A stretch of DNA of 64,000 bases from Halothiobacillus sp. (GTDB lineage Bacteria; Pseudomonadota; Gammaproteobacteria; Halothiobacillales; Halothiobacillaceae). This document shows positions 54,408-62,912 of the stretch, piece after piece. Location: the NCBI GenBank assembly GCA_016278265.1, contig JADQCE010000003.1, positions 186,001 through 250,000 of the forward strand. The letters are read 5' to 3'. Below the pieces are notes generated by a model, which did not search any database, was not told the DNA's origin, and saw nothing but the letters and a program-made list of their open reading frames with translations. Position 1 is the stretch's first letter; each line of letters opens with the position of its first letter. Made by a program: the position numbers and the translations under genes.

Positions 54408-55142
54408 TCAGCCCGTCTCGAGCGTGAGATCGGCCACTAGCGGCAGGTGATCGGAGATGCGCGGCACGATCGGGTCGCGAATCGCCTTGAGCGCGTGGGC
54501 GTGCAGCGGCCCGCGGAGCCAGAACTGATCCAGTGGCAGCAGCGGACGCCCGGCCGGGAAGGTGCGCCGCACCGGCAGGCGGGTGAGTTCGCGGTGGAGT
54601 ACCCGCAGGCTTCGGGCCCGTGGCAGCCATTCATTGAAATCGCCGGCCAGCAACAGTGGCGCGTCGGTTGGCAGGTCGGCGAGCGCCTCGGCCAGTCGTC
54701 GCCCCTGCTCGCGACGCTCGATCAGGCCCAGCCCGAGGTGCACCACCCAGCAGTGCAGTGTCCTTTCGGGCAGAGCGATGCGCGCCCTTAGGGCCTGGCG
54801 AGGCTCGCGATCGACATGCGAGAGTTCCAGCGGGGTCTCGGGATGAATCGGCCAACGCGAGGCAATCAGGTTGCCGAACCCGGTCACCTCGCCGGGACGG
54901 TGCAGGCAGCCGCGCTCGTGGGTGGGGGCGAACAGCCAGTGCGGCAGAAACGGTTCGAGTGCCCGCAGCAGGCGGTCGTCGGCCGGGTCGGCGGCGAGGT
55001 TGGCCTCCTGTAACGCAACCACGTCCGGCGCGAGCAGGCGCAACACCCGCGCGGTGCGCTCCGGGGTATAGCGGCCGCGGTGGTCGATGCAGCTGTGGAT
55101 GTTCCAGGTCACGACACGCAGCCGACGCCCGGTGTCCGTCAT
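54408..55142 (-). CDS. EEP-family hydrolase coupled to the phospholipase D-VTT gene
   Basis: A 244-residue endonuclease/exonuclease/phosphatase-fold protein: VVTWNIHSCIDHRGRY, VVALQEANL, WVVHLGLGLIERREQ, LLLAGDFNEWL, LDQFWLRG and ISDHLPLVAD. No signal peptide is visible. Its ATG overlaps the stop of the PLD-VTT gene (ATGA), and this pairing suggests a shared phospholipid or polyphosphate-ester pathway. The substrate is unknown. Confidence 0.85.
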   Translation of the reverse strand: MTDTGRRLRVVTWNIHSCIDHRGRYTPERTARVLRLLAPDVVALQEANLAADPADDRLLRALEPFLPHWLFAPTHERGCLHRPGEVTGFGNLIASRWPIHPETPLELSHVDREPRQALRARIALPERTLHCWVVHLGLGLIERREQGRRLAEALADLPTDAPLLLAGDFNEWLPRARSLRVLHRELTRLPVRRTFPAGRPLLPLDQFWLRGPLHAHALKAIRDPIVPRISDHLPLVADLTLETG

Positions 55143-57289
55143 GATGCCCCCGAGGCCTGTTCGCGCAGGGCCAGCCAGCGTGATAGTCCCCAACCGATGC
55201 CGATGAACACCGCGGTGATCAGCGCCAGCAGGCCGATGGTGGCCGGCGAGGGCTCGAGCAGCGTGCGCAGCAACTGGTCGGAGAAGATCGTCAGCGCGAC
55301 GGTGCCCGGCACGAGTCCGGCCAGGCTGCCGACCAGGAAGTCGCGAAAACGAATCCGACTGGCGCCGGCGACCAGGTTGACCACCGCGAACGGGGCCAAC
55401 GGCACTAGCCGCAAGGAGAACACGGTCAGAACGCCGCGGCGCGCCAGCGTGCGCGAGAGTCGATCGAGGCGTTTGCCCGCCAGCCGACGCAACGCCTCGG
55501 TGCCGAGGAACTGGCCGGCGAGGAATCCGGCCAGCGCCGCGGTCAGCAGCGCGCCATAGGCCAGGCCGAAACCGGCCCAGGCCCCGAACAGCAGCCCGGC
55601 GGTTATCACCACCGGCGTCGCCGGCACGCCCAGCAGCAGCCCGACCACCGCCAGTCCAAGAAAGGCCCAGGTTCCACCGGGGGCATCGCGGAGATCGATC
55701 AGCCGATCGAACAGTTCCCCCGGGGCCAGTACCTCGCCCAGCGGGGTGAATTTCAGCAGTCCGGTGATCACCACGAACAGCGCGATCATCAAGGCAAAGG
55801 CGGCCGCCTTGCGTCGCACGGGGCGGCGCGCCTTCTTCTCGATGAACATGTCGATCAGTTCCTCGGGTGGTCGGGCGCGCTCGGGATCGATGACGGCCGC
55901 GTCGGGCACCTGGCGGTCGATCGCCGGGTCGAGCGTCACGGTCAATGGCTCGAGCCAGCGGTCCTCGCCCGGACGGTTGAGCGTGGCGATCGCCCTGGCG
56001 ATCGAGCCCTGTTCGTCCTCGGCCGCCGCGACCGCCGCCGGCGTGGTGCCGAGATGCTCGGCCAGCAGTTCGCGGCGCATCGCGGTGATCGACGCGCGGC
56101 TTTCCTCCCGATCACCGAGCAGGGAGAGGTTGAGCTCGCTGTCGAAGCCCATCGAGCGATTCGACGTGTTGGCCGAACCGAGATTGATTTCCTGGTCGTC
56201 TCCGATGACCAGCTTGGAGTGGAGGCTCACCATGCCGGGCTCCAGCCCGGCCACGGCCGGGTAATAGATCCGCAGGCGGTCATGGCGGTCGGCGGCACGC
56301 AGCCGCTCGATCAGCCGGGCGCGCAGCACGTCCATGGTCAGTCGCTCGAGCCAGCCGTCCTTTTCCCGCGGCAGCAGGAGGATGACCTCGGGGCCGTGTT
56401 CTTCCTCGAGCCGCGCGCACAGCGCCTCGCCGATCCGGTGGCTGGTGAAGTACTGGTTCTCGATGTAGATGCAGTCACGAGCCGCGCCGATCAGTCGACA
56501 CAGCCGGGTCTCGATCTCGCGCACCTCGGTCTGATCCTGCCAGGCCGGCAGGGTGCGCGTGATGCCTACCTGGGCGTCGTCGAGGGCAACAGCGACGTGC
56601 TCGGCTGGCCATGGTGCAGGGTGGCCGCTGTCGCCGGGCGGGTCGAGGCGTTTCCCGGTGGCGCGCTCCCAGCGATCGCGCGCCAGGTCGCCCAGATCGC
56701 GGCAGATCGTGCCGGTCAGCGCGAAGGCCAAGTCGTGGAAAGGGGGGTACGAATGCCCATCGGGGTCGCGTCGCAATGGCTCGTCGGCGGCGTGCGCGCG
56801 TCGGTCCCAGCGCCACTTGGAGGGATCGAAGCCGCCAACCAGGGCCGCGTGGTCGTCGACGACCAGCATTTTCTGGTGCTGCGAGGCGCCTATGGGGTGC
56901 TGGCCGTCGAATTGCACCTTCAGACGCGGGTGGCGGGCCATCGGTCGGGAGAACAGCGGCAGCCATTCGCGCTCGAAGGCGTAGATCATGGCGAAGTCCC
57001 AGGGGAGCAGGTGGATCGTCAGCTCCGGGTTGTTCGCCAATGCCTGGTGCAGCACGGCGGTCAGGTGACACGGGGCCAGCTCTGACTCGCAGGGGCGATG
57101 CATCTCGACGCGGCTGTCGACGTCCCAGCAGAGGATGATGGCCTGATGACGGGCCTGGGCGAGCATCTCGGCAAACGCCGGGAACCAGTGCTCGCCATCG
57201 ATCACCAGCCCTAGGCGGTCGGCCTGGCCGGTACGCCAGAAACCCTCAGGTGTTCCGGTAGCCCCATCGTTGGTGTCCGTTGTCGTCAT
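55139..57289 (-). CDS. Phospholipase D-VTT (SNARE-associated/DedA) fusion protein
   Basis: A 716-residue protein with two HKD phospholipase D motifs (first with His138, Lys140, Asp145 in HQKMLVVDD; second as HSKLVIGDDQEINLGSANTSNRS near 357) and a C-terminal membrane domain (about 490-710) of the VTT/DedA type with GVPATPVVITAGLLFGAW and FSLRLVPLAPFAVVN. The PLD half is like cardiolipin synthase; the VTT half resembles lipid scramblases. The fusion would make and move phospholipids at the inner membrane. Start ATG 57287-57289 has a weak ribosome-binding site. Confidence 0.9.
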   Translation of the reverse strand: MTTTDTNDGATGTPEGFWRTGQADRLGLVIDGEHWFPAFAEMLAQARHQAIILCWDVDSRVEMHRPCESELAPCHLTAVLHQALANNPELTIHLLPWDFAMIYAFEREWLPLFSRPMARHPRLKVQFDGQHPIGASQHQKMLVVDDHAALVGGFDPSKWRWDRRAHAADEPLRRDPDGHSYPPFHDLAFALTGTICRDLGDLARDRWERATGKRLDPPGDSGHPAPWPAEHVAVALDDAQVGITRTLPAWQDQTEVREIETRLCRLIGAARDCIYIENQYFTSHRIGEALCARLEEEHGPEVILLLPREKDGWLERLTMDVLRARLIERLRAADRHDRLRIYYPAVAGLEPGMVSLHSKLVIGDDQEINLGSANTSNRSMGFDSELNLSLLGDREESRASITAMRRELLAEHLGTTPAAVAAAEDEQGSIARAIATLNRPGEDRWLEPLTVTLDPAIDRQVPDAAVIDPERARPPEELIDMFIEKKARRPVRRKAAAFALMIALFVVITGLLKFTPLGEVLAPGELFDRLIDLRDAPGGTWAFLGLAVVGLLLGVPATPVVITAGLLFGAWAGFGLAYGALLTAALAGFLAGQFLGTEALRRLAGKRLDRLSRTLARRGVLTVFSLRLVPLAPFAVVNLVAGASRIRFRDFLVGSLAGLVPGTVALTIFSDQLLRTLLEPSPATIGLLALITAVFIGIGWGLSRWLALREQASGAS

Positions 57290-57368
57290 GCAGGCGCTCG
57301 CGCCTCCGGTGCGGGTGTCGGGTTAGATCGTAGTTCAAACGGCTGGAGTCGCCCGGCCGCCGCCCTGA

Positions 57369-57986
57369 TCAGAAGGCGGTCAGCAACGCCCACCAGGTCA
57401 GCGCCGAGATCAAGAGCCAAGCCACCGGCAGGGTGAGCAGTATGGCTCGGAGCGGCAGCCGGCCCCGCCGAGGGAGGCGGGCCATCAGCAGCAGGCCGAT
57501 GGTGGCGATGGCCGTCTGATCGGGCGCGACGGCAAACAGTTCCGTCCCGGCCAGGGGGCGCCCGGCCGCCCACCAGGCGAGTGGGTGAAAGACCAGCCCC
57601 CAGATGGCGAGACCAAGCCCCAGCCAGTGACGCACCTGCCGCGGGCGATCGAGCGCGAGCCCCGGCCCGATGGCGGCCAGCATCAGCAGCATAACGGTCT
57701 GGCCCGCGAACATGGCGGCAAACCAGGGCGCGGCCAGATTGATCTCCGCGTACAGGCCGAAAAAGCCCCACGCCACCCCGCCCCAGGCAAAGGCAAGCAG
57801 TCCGGCGGCCAGACGGTGAGCGACGCCGGTGCGTGAGCCGGCCAGCATCAGCATCGCCAGGCTCAGGGCGGCGAGCAGCGCATGGCCCGGCCACAGGGTC
57901 TCGTTCAGCCGCTCGAACAGCCGCGCATAGATGGCCGGCGAAAACATCAGCAGGTCGGCCAGGCGATAACTGAGCCACGTCTCCAT
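57369..57986 (-). CDS. DUF6064-like membrane protein
   Basis: A 205-residue protein with about six transmembrane helices. The opening pattern WLSYRLADLLMFSPAIYARLF and WPGHALL matches my recollection of the DUF6064 family, whose function is unknown. It lies 8 bases downstream of the aldo/keto reductase gene and is probably co-transcribed with it. No charged or metal-binding motif points to a substrate. Confidence 0.7.
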   Translation of the reverse strand: METWLSYRLADLLMFSPAIYARLFERLNETLWPGHALLAALSLAMLMLAGSRTGVAHRLAAGLLAFAWGGVAWGFFGLYAEINLAAPWFAAMFAGQTVMLLMLAAIGPGLALDRPRQVRHWLGLGLAIWGLVFHPLAWWAAGRPLAGTELFAVAPDQTAIATIGLLLMARLPRRGRLPLRAILLTLPVAWLLISALTWWALLTAF

Positions 57987-57994
57987 CAGTGGCG

Positions 57995-58927
57995 TCAGAG
58001 CTCTTGGACGTGCTCGACCATGCGTCGCCGCAGCGCCTCGTCGGGCAGTGGGCCGCGCAATGCGGTCATGTTTTCCCGCATGTGCTCGACCCGGCTGGTG
58101 GCGGGAATCGCGCAGGTGGCGGCCGGGTGGGCGATCAGGAACTTGAGCAGGAAGTCGGCCCAGTTCGCCAGCCCCGCCTCGCGCGCCCAGACGGGGAACG
58201 GGTGGCGCTTGACCCGGTCGATCAGGCGTCCGCCCTGGAAGGGGCGGTTGGCGATAAAGGCAATGCCGCGCTCCTCGGCCAATGGCAGTAGGCGGTCTTC
58301 GGCCTCGCGGTTGGCCAGGCTGTAGCTGGCCTGGACGAAATCAATCGGCCAGTCGCGCATGATCCGCTCGATGTCGGTATGCCGACGGCCATGCGAGGTG
58401 GTGATCCCGACGAAGCGCAGCCGGCCTTCCTCGCGCATCTCGAGCAGGTGTTCCAGGTGCGCCTCCCAGGCGACCAGATTGTGCACCTGCATCAGGTCCA
58501 TCCGCTCGAGGCCCCAGCGACGCTCCGACTGGGCGACCTGCTCGGCGGTGGCATCCCCGTCCGGGGTCCAGACCTTGGAGGCGGCGAAGACCGACGGGTC
58601 GCCGCCGATCTCGTCCAGGGCGTGGCCGATCACCGACTCGGCCGAGCCGTACATGGGCGAGGAGTCGACCAGTGCGCCGCCGGCCTCGAGAAAGGTGCGC
58701 AGCACCTGTGTGCGTCCGGCCCGGGCCTCGGGGTCCGAGCCGACGTTGAAGGTGATCCAGGTGCCCATGCCGATGGCCGGCAGGTCGTGGCCATCCGGCA
58801 GACGCCGGGTGATGACGGTCCTGCCTGCGGATTTGTCCTGGCCAAACGTGACGGGCAGCCAGCCGGCGCCCAGGCCGGCGGCGGCCAGCTGCAGTATGCG
58901 TCGTCGAGACAGGTCGGGGGCTGGCAT
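57995..58927 (-). CDS. Tat-exported aldo/keto reductase
   Basis: A 310-residue reductase. The N-terminus SRRRILQLAAAGLGAGWLP carries a twin-arginine signal, which is unusual for an NADPH-dependent family because the periplasm lacks NADPH. The catalytic set is Asp and Tyr in DSSPMYGSAE, Lys in FAASKVWTPDG and His in MQVHNLVAWE, and ATSRVEHMREN is the cofactor region. The protein may act in complex with a non-nucleotide donor or be retained in the cytoplasm. ATG 58925-58927 has TGGAG upstream. Confidence 0.85.
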   Translation of the reverse strand: MPAPDLSRRRILQLAAAGLGAGWLPVTFGQDKSAGRTVITRRLPDGHDLPAIGMGTWITFNVGSDPEARAGRTQVLRTFLEAGGALVDSSPMYGSAESVIGHALDEIGGDPSVFAASKVWTPDGDATAEQVAQSERRWGLERMDLMQVHNLVAWEAHLEHLLEMREEGRLRFVGITTSHGRRHTDIERIMRDWPIDFVQASYSLANREAEDRLLPLAEERGIAFIANRPFQGGRLIDRVKRHPFPVWAREAGLANWADFLLKFLIAHPAATCAIPATSRVEHMRENMTALRGPLPDEALRRRMVEHVQEL

Positions 58928-59266
58928 GGCCGGGACTCCAGTGGACGTCGAGGTTCCCCATGGCAACGGGGGAGGCTGGTTTGACCATAGTCGCCAGATG
59001 AGTACGTGACCAACTGGTTTTCCCCTCGGTTTTGATAACCGATCACGAGCGTCTTAACGCCTTGTTCGCGGGGAATAGCGGGGTTAGTGAAAACAGAATA
59101 TTCAAATATTTGATAATGCTGGCTTTGATTCTGATTTCAGTCGGTGCTTTGACGGCGTTATCCTGACCGGCCAGTAATGACCACACGGCTTTTGTGGTCT
59201 TGTCGCGGTGGATCACGGAGCGCACTTCATTAACAGCCGAGCGGTTGGCGGCTTTCTGGACCAGGG
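58928..59266. other. 339-bp AT-richer divergent intergenic region
   Basis: This gap between the divergent reductase and heme-sensor genes is visibly lower in G+C than the coding DNA. It holds a GAATATTC palindrome inside an AT run near 59096-59125 (GATAAT included), and a hairpin of GACCACA (59179-59185) with TGTGGTC (59193-59199). These may be promoter and operator elements for the signalling gene that starts at 59267. A 60-codon frame at 59043-59225 on the minus strand has no supporting features. Confidence 0.4.
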
Positions 59267-61933
59267 ATGGGTAAAAAGCCGATGGGGAACAACGGGCAAT
59301 TCTCGGGCAGAAAGACGGCAGGGGCCGGCCCTTTCGTATGGCTGATCGGCTGGTTTCGATCGCTACGCGCGCTGATGCTGGTCGTGGCGCTGGTCGTCTC
59401 GGTGGTGGTCACCGCGGCGGTCTACCTGGCCACCGAGGCGGTCTTCACCCAGGCGGTGCAGCGTGCTTCCGTGCAGAACGCCCGGGTGCTGGCCGACGGC
59501 ACCTTCAATGCCATGTACCAGATCATGCGTCAGGGCTGGACGCGTGATCAGCTCAACGAGTTTCTCGATTCCCTCAATCAGCGGGCCGATCCCGGCGCGG
59601 TGATCAATGTCTATCGCGGCTCGCGGGTCAACGAGCTGTTTGGTCGCCTCGAGCAGCCCGCCCCGGACAAGACCGCCATGGCGGCCTTCGAGACGCGTCA
59701 GACCCATGTCGAGGCCGGCGCGCAGATGGTGCGTTACGACCGCCCCCTGGTCGCCAACGCCGAATGTTTGCAATGCCACGTCAACGCCAGTGCCGGCGAC
59801 GTCCTCGGTGTGCTCTCGATTCGCCAGCCGATCGGCCCGATGATCGACCAGGCCCATGATGATCTGGTTGACCGGCTGATGCTGATCGTCCCGGCCCCGT
59901 TGCTGGCCGCCTTGCTGATCGCCGGGCTGCTCAGCTGGCGGCTGGGCCGGTCGGTCAAGCGCCTCAATCGCTCGATCGAGCAGGTCAACCGGGTCGAGGA
60001 CCTGGCCGACCTGCGCTTCGCCGGCGCCTCGACCGGCTTTACCGAGTTCGACGACGTGCTCTCTCGAGTCGATGCGCTGACCGACAAGGTCCGCCACGTG
60101 GCGATCGATCGCAACCTGCTGGAGTTCGAGATCGGCCTGCTCGAGCATTTCGTCATCACCTCGGACGTGGTGCGCGACTGGCGCCGTTACGTGCGCGATC
60201 TGCTCGAGGAGATCAATCAACAGTTCACCGTGCACGGCGTGTTCACCGCCTTCTCGATTGCCGATCGGCCCATCGGCGTGGACGTGTTCTGGCACGGCGA
60301 GGTCGATGAGGTGGTCGCCGCCCGTCTCGATCGTGAGGTCAGCCGACGGGTGGGCGAAGGCTTCGGTAACCAGTTGCACGAGATCACGCCGCGCCAGCAC
60401 CCCGGCCGGGAGGGTCCGCCGGTGACCGATGCCGGCCGCCTCGACCTGCACACCAAGACCCTCTCGATGGACCTGCCGCCGATGCGGGGCATGGTGGGGC
60501 TGATCGTGCCCATGGGCGAGGCGCGCGTGCCGGTGAAGAAACTGGTGATCGAGTCGATCCTCTCCACCCTGATCAACGTGGTCGGCTCGGTGCGCGCGAT
60601 CGAGCGCCACACCGAGGATCTCGAGTACTTCGCCACCCGCGATCCGCTTACCCGCCTGTACAACCAGCGCATGTTCTGGTCGCTGCTCGACTACGAGATC
60701 GGCCGGGCCCAGCGCCATGCGTACCGCTTCGGCCTGATGGTGATCGACCTGGACGATTTCAAGCGGGTCAATGATCGCTATGGCCACGGGTTCGGTGACG
60801 ACTACCTGCGTCGCGTCGCCGACCTGTTGACCACCAGCCTGCGTGACGGTGACATCGTCGCCCGGTACGGCGGCGACGAGTTCGTCGCCATCCTGCCCGA
60901 TGCCGACGATGCGACCGCCGAGCAGGTCGCCGACCGCCTGCTCGGCCGGGCCCAGCAGGCGGTGGTCGCCGCCCCCGACGGCGAGTCCCTGGTGCTGTCG
61001 CTGTCGATCGGTCTGGCCGTAGGGCCGGTGGATGCGGCGGACCCGGCCTCGGCGCAGGCGCTGTTCTCGCTGGCCGATCAGGCGATGTACCGAGCCAAGT
61101 CCGCTGGCAAGAACCGGCTGGCGGTGGCCAATCGCGACGAGGTGCGGGCGATCGAGCAGGCCGACGGTGCGGCGCACGAGGCGATCACCATGATCGATCC
61201 GGCGTCGGTATCGGTGGTCTACCAGCCGATCCGGCGGGCCGATGGCGAGGTGGTCGGTGCTGAGGTGTTCGCCCGTACCCAAGTGGGCGATCGGCTGGTG
61301 CCGGCGGCCGAATTCGTGCGCGCCCTAGGCCGGGATCAGCTGGTCGACGGGGTCGACCGACAGGTGGTCGAGCGTGCGCTGGGCGCCCCGGTGCTGGCAG
61401 GCTTTGCCGGGCAGCTATTCTTCAATATCGCGCCCACCAGCCTGATGGAGGCGCGTTTCATCGACTTCCTGCTTGCGGCTATCGAGTCCTCGCCGCTCGA
61501 GGCCTCGCAGGTCGTGATCGAGATCAGCGAAAGCCCACTGGCCGGTGAGATCGGGGCCCTGGTCGGGCCGTTGGCCGACTTGCGGGCCGCCGGGGTGCGT
61601 CTGGCGATCGATCACGCCGGCTCTGGCCGGGAGACCCTGAGCTACCTGCGCCGATTCGATGTCGATTTCGTCAAGATCGAGGCCGACTGGCTGTGCGACC
61701 GAAAGGTCAGCCGCCGTGACCGCGCCTTCATCGACGGCCTGCTGACCATTGCAGAGACCCTGGGCGTGACCGTGATCGCGCTCAACGTCGAGACCGACGC
61801 CCAGCTGGAGCTGATCCGTGGGCTGGCGATCGATTGGATGCAGGGCTACCGCTTCGCCCGCGAAAGCCCCAACCCGCCCGTTGTGAGCGTGTCGCCGTCC
61901 AAGGCGGTCAGCGGCCGGGGCGGGCGAGCGTGA
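59267..61933 (+). CDS. Heme-c-binding periplasmic sensor diguanylate cyclase with degenerate EAL domain
   Basis: An 888-residue inner-membrane protein. One helix (about 36-56) leads to a periplasmic DUF3365/Tll0287-type sensor domain ending with a c-type heme site, Cys167-Leu-Gln-Cys170-His171, and a second helix lies near 208-228. After a linker comes a GGDEF domain with the intact signature GGDEF and the I-site RDGD five residues before it, so an active cyclase. The C-terminal EAL domain reads AEVFART in place of EAL and DHAGSG in place of DDFGTG, so it should not hydrolyse c-di-GMP. It converges with metR (26-bp overlap). The heme would be matured by the System II genes. Confidence 0.88.
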   Translation: MGKKPMGNNGQFSGRKTAGAGPFVWLIGWFRSLRALMLVVALVVSVVVTAAVYLATEAVFTQAVQRASVQNARVLADGTFNAMYQIMRQGWTRDQLNEFLDSLNQRADPGAVINVYRGSRVNELFGRLEQPAPDKTAMAAFETRQTHVEAGAQMVRYDRPLVANAECLQCHVNASAGDVLGVLSIRQPIGPMIDQAHDDLVDRLMLIVPAPLLAALLIAGLLSWRLGRSVKRLNRSIEQVNRVEDLADLRFAGASTGFTEFDDVLSRVDALTDKVRHVAIDRNLLEFEIGLLEHFVITSDVVRDWRRYVRDLLEEINQQFTVHGVFTAFSIADRPIGVDVFWHGEVDEVVAARLDREVSRRVGEGFGNQLHEITPRQHPGREGPPVTDAGRLDLHTKTLSMDLPPMRGMVGLIVPMGEARVPVKKLVIESILSTLINVVGSVRAIERHTEDLEYFATRDPLTRLYNQRMFWSLLDYEIGRAQRHAYRFGLMVIDLDDFKRVNDRYGHGFGDDYLRRVADLLTTSLRDGDIVARYGGDEFVAILPDADDATAEQVADRLLGRAQQAVVAAPDGESLVLSLSIGLAVGPVDAADPASAQALFSLADQAMYRAKSAGKNRLAVANRDEVRAIEQADGAAHEAITMIDPASVSVVYQPIRRADGEVVGAEVFARTQVGDRLVPAAEFVRALGRDQLVDGVDRQVVERALGAPVLAGFAGQLFFNIAPTSLMEARFIDFLLAAIESSPLEASQVVIEISESPLAGEIGALVGPLADLRAAGVRLAIDHAGSGRETLSYLRRFDVDFVKIEADWLCDRKVSRRDRAFIDGLLTIAETLGVTVIALNVETDAQLELIRGLAIDWMQGYRFARESPNPPVVSVSPSKAVSGRGGRA

Positions 61934-62834
61934 TGTCGCCCAGCCGGTCGCCGGCCTGCTCGCGGGCCAGGCGCAGGAAGGCGTCCATGTAGGCCAGTCG
62001 ATGCTCGTCGCGGCGCACCGCCAGGTGCATGGTCGCCGACAGGCCGTCGCCCAGCGGCCGGGCGGTGACGATGCCCCGGGTGAGTTCGTCGCTGATGGCC
62101 CATTTCGGCAGCGCCGCCACGCCGTGCCCGCTGGCAACCCACTGGGCGATCATCGCGGTCAGTTCCGAGCGGCGCGACCCGGCCGGCTCGACGCCCGCCG
62201 GATCGAGAAAACGTCGGTAGATATCCAGTCGATCGCGCTCGACCGGGTAGCCGATCACCGTCTGGTCGGCCAGCATCTCGGGGGTGATATGCGCCTCGGC
62301 GGCCAGCGGGTGGCCCGGGGCGAGCACCAGCACCACCGGGTAGTGGAACAGCGGCTCGAAGTGTAACTCCGCGTCATCGACCGGATCGGAGCTGATCACC
62401 CCGTCGAGCTGACCGCGGCGCAGCGCGTCGATGGCATCGAAGCTGAACGACATCGACAGGTCGGTCTCGATCGAGGGCCACTGCGCGCGATACCGCTCGA
62501 GCGTGGGAATCAGCCAGGTGAAGCAGGAATGGCATTCCAGCGCCAGGAACAGCCGGCCGGTCGCCCCGCCGGCAATCTGGCGCAGGTCGCGGTCGAGCCG
62601 GTCCACCTCCGGCAGCACGGTGTCGGCCGCGGCCAGCAGACGCCGCCCCGCCTCGGTCAGCCGCATGGGGCGCGAGCTGCGCGAGAACAGCGGCGTCTCG
62701 TAGTACGACTCAAGCGCACGGATTTGGTGCGACAGGGCCGACTGCGTCAGGTGCAGGCGTTCGGCCGCCGCGGCCAGCGAGCCGGTCTGCTCGATCGCGC
62801 GGATGGTCTTCAGGTGTCGCAGCTCCAGGAACAT
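61908..62834 (-). CDS. metR: LysR-type regulator MetR
   Basis: A 308-residue LysR-family activator of methionine synthesis genes that responds to homocysteine. The helix-turn-helix reads SLAAAAERLHLTQSALSHQIRALE, and the effector domain has the MetR-specific ECHSCFTWLIPTLE and YPVERDRLDIYRRFLDPAGVEP (in part). GAGG lies 8 bases before the ATG. No met gene is adjacent in the window. It is separated from gor by a terminator. Confidence 0.9.
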   Translation of the reverse strand: MFLELRHLKTIRAIEQTGSLAAAAERLHLTQSALSHQIRALESYYETPLFSRSSRPMRLTEAGRRLLAAADTVLPEVDRLDRDLRQIAGGATGRLFLALECHSCFTWLIPTLERYRAQWPSIETDLSMSFSFDAIDALRRGQLDGVISSDPVDDAELHFEPLFHYPVVLVLAPGHPLAAEAHITPEMLADQTVIGYPVERDRLDIYRRFLDPAGVEPAGSRRSELTAMIAQWVASGHGVAALPKWAISDELTRGIVTARPLGDGLSATMHLAVRRDEHRLAYMDAFLRLAREQAGDRLGDITLARPGR

Positions 62835-62845
62835 GGATGAACCTC

Positions 62846-62884
62846 AAAAAAATTGGCCGACCGGGATGTCCCGCGCCGGCCAAT
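62846..62884 (-). terminator. Terminator between gor and metR
   Basis: ATTGGCC/GGCCAAT with an inner CGGGA/TCCCG arm forms a long hairpin. Seven A residues on the + strand left flank give a U-run on the minus strand, right after the gor stop. Confidence 0.88.
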
Positions 62885-62912
62885 GGGGTCTCGTGAAGAG
62901 TGCCCGTCGCGG

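Noticed and set aside
59043-59225. A 60-codon minus-strand frame in the gap before the heme-sensor gene
   Set aside because: No ribosome-binding site or family, and the region looks regulatory.
59363-61282. A 639-codon frame antisense to the heme-sensor cyclase
   Set aside because: Composition is rich in His, Gly, Arg and Asp, typical of an antisense shadow; the plus-strand protein is well supported.
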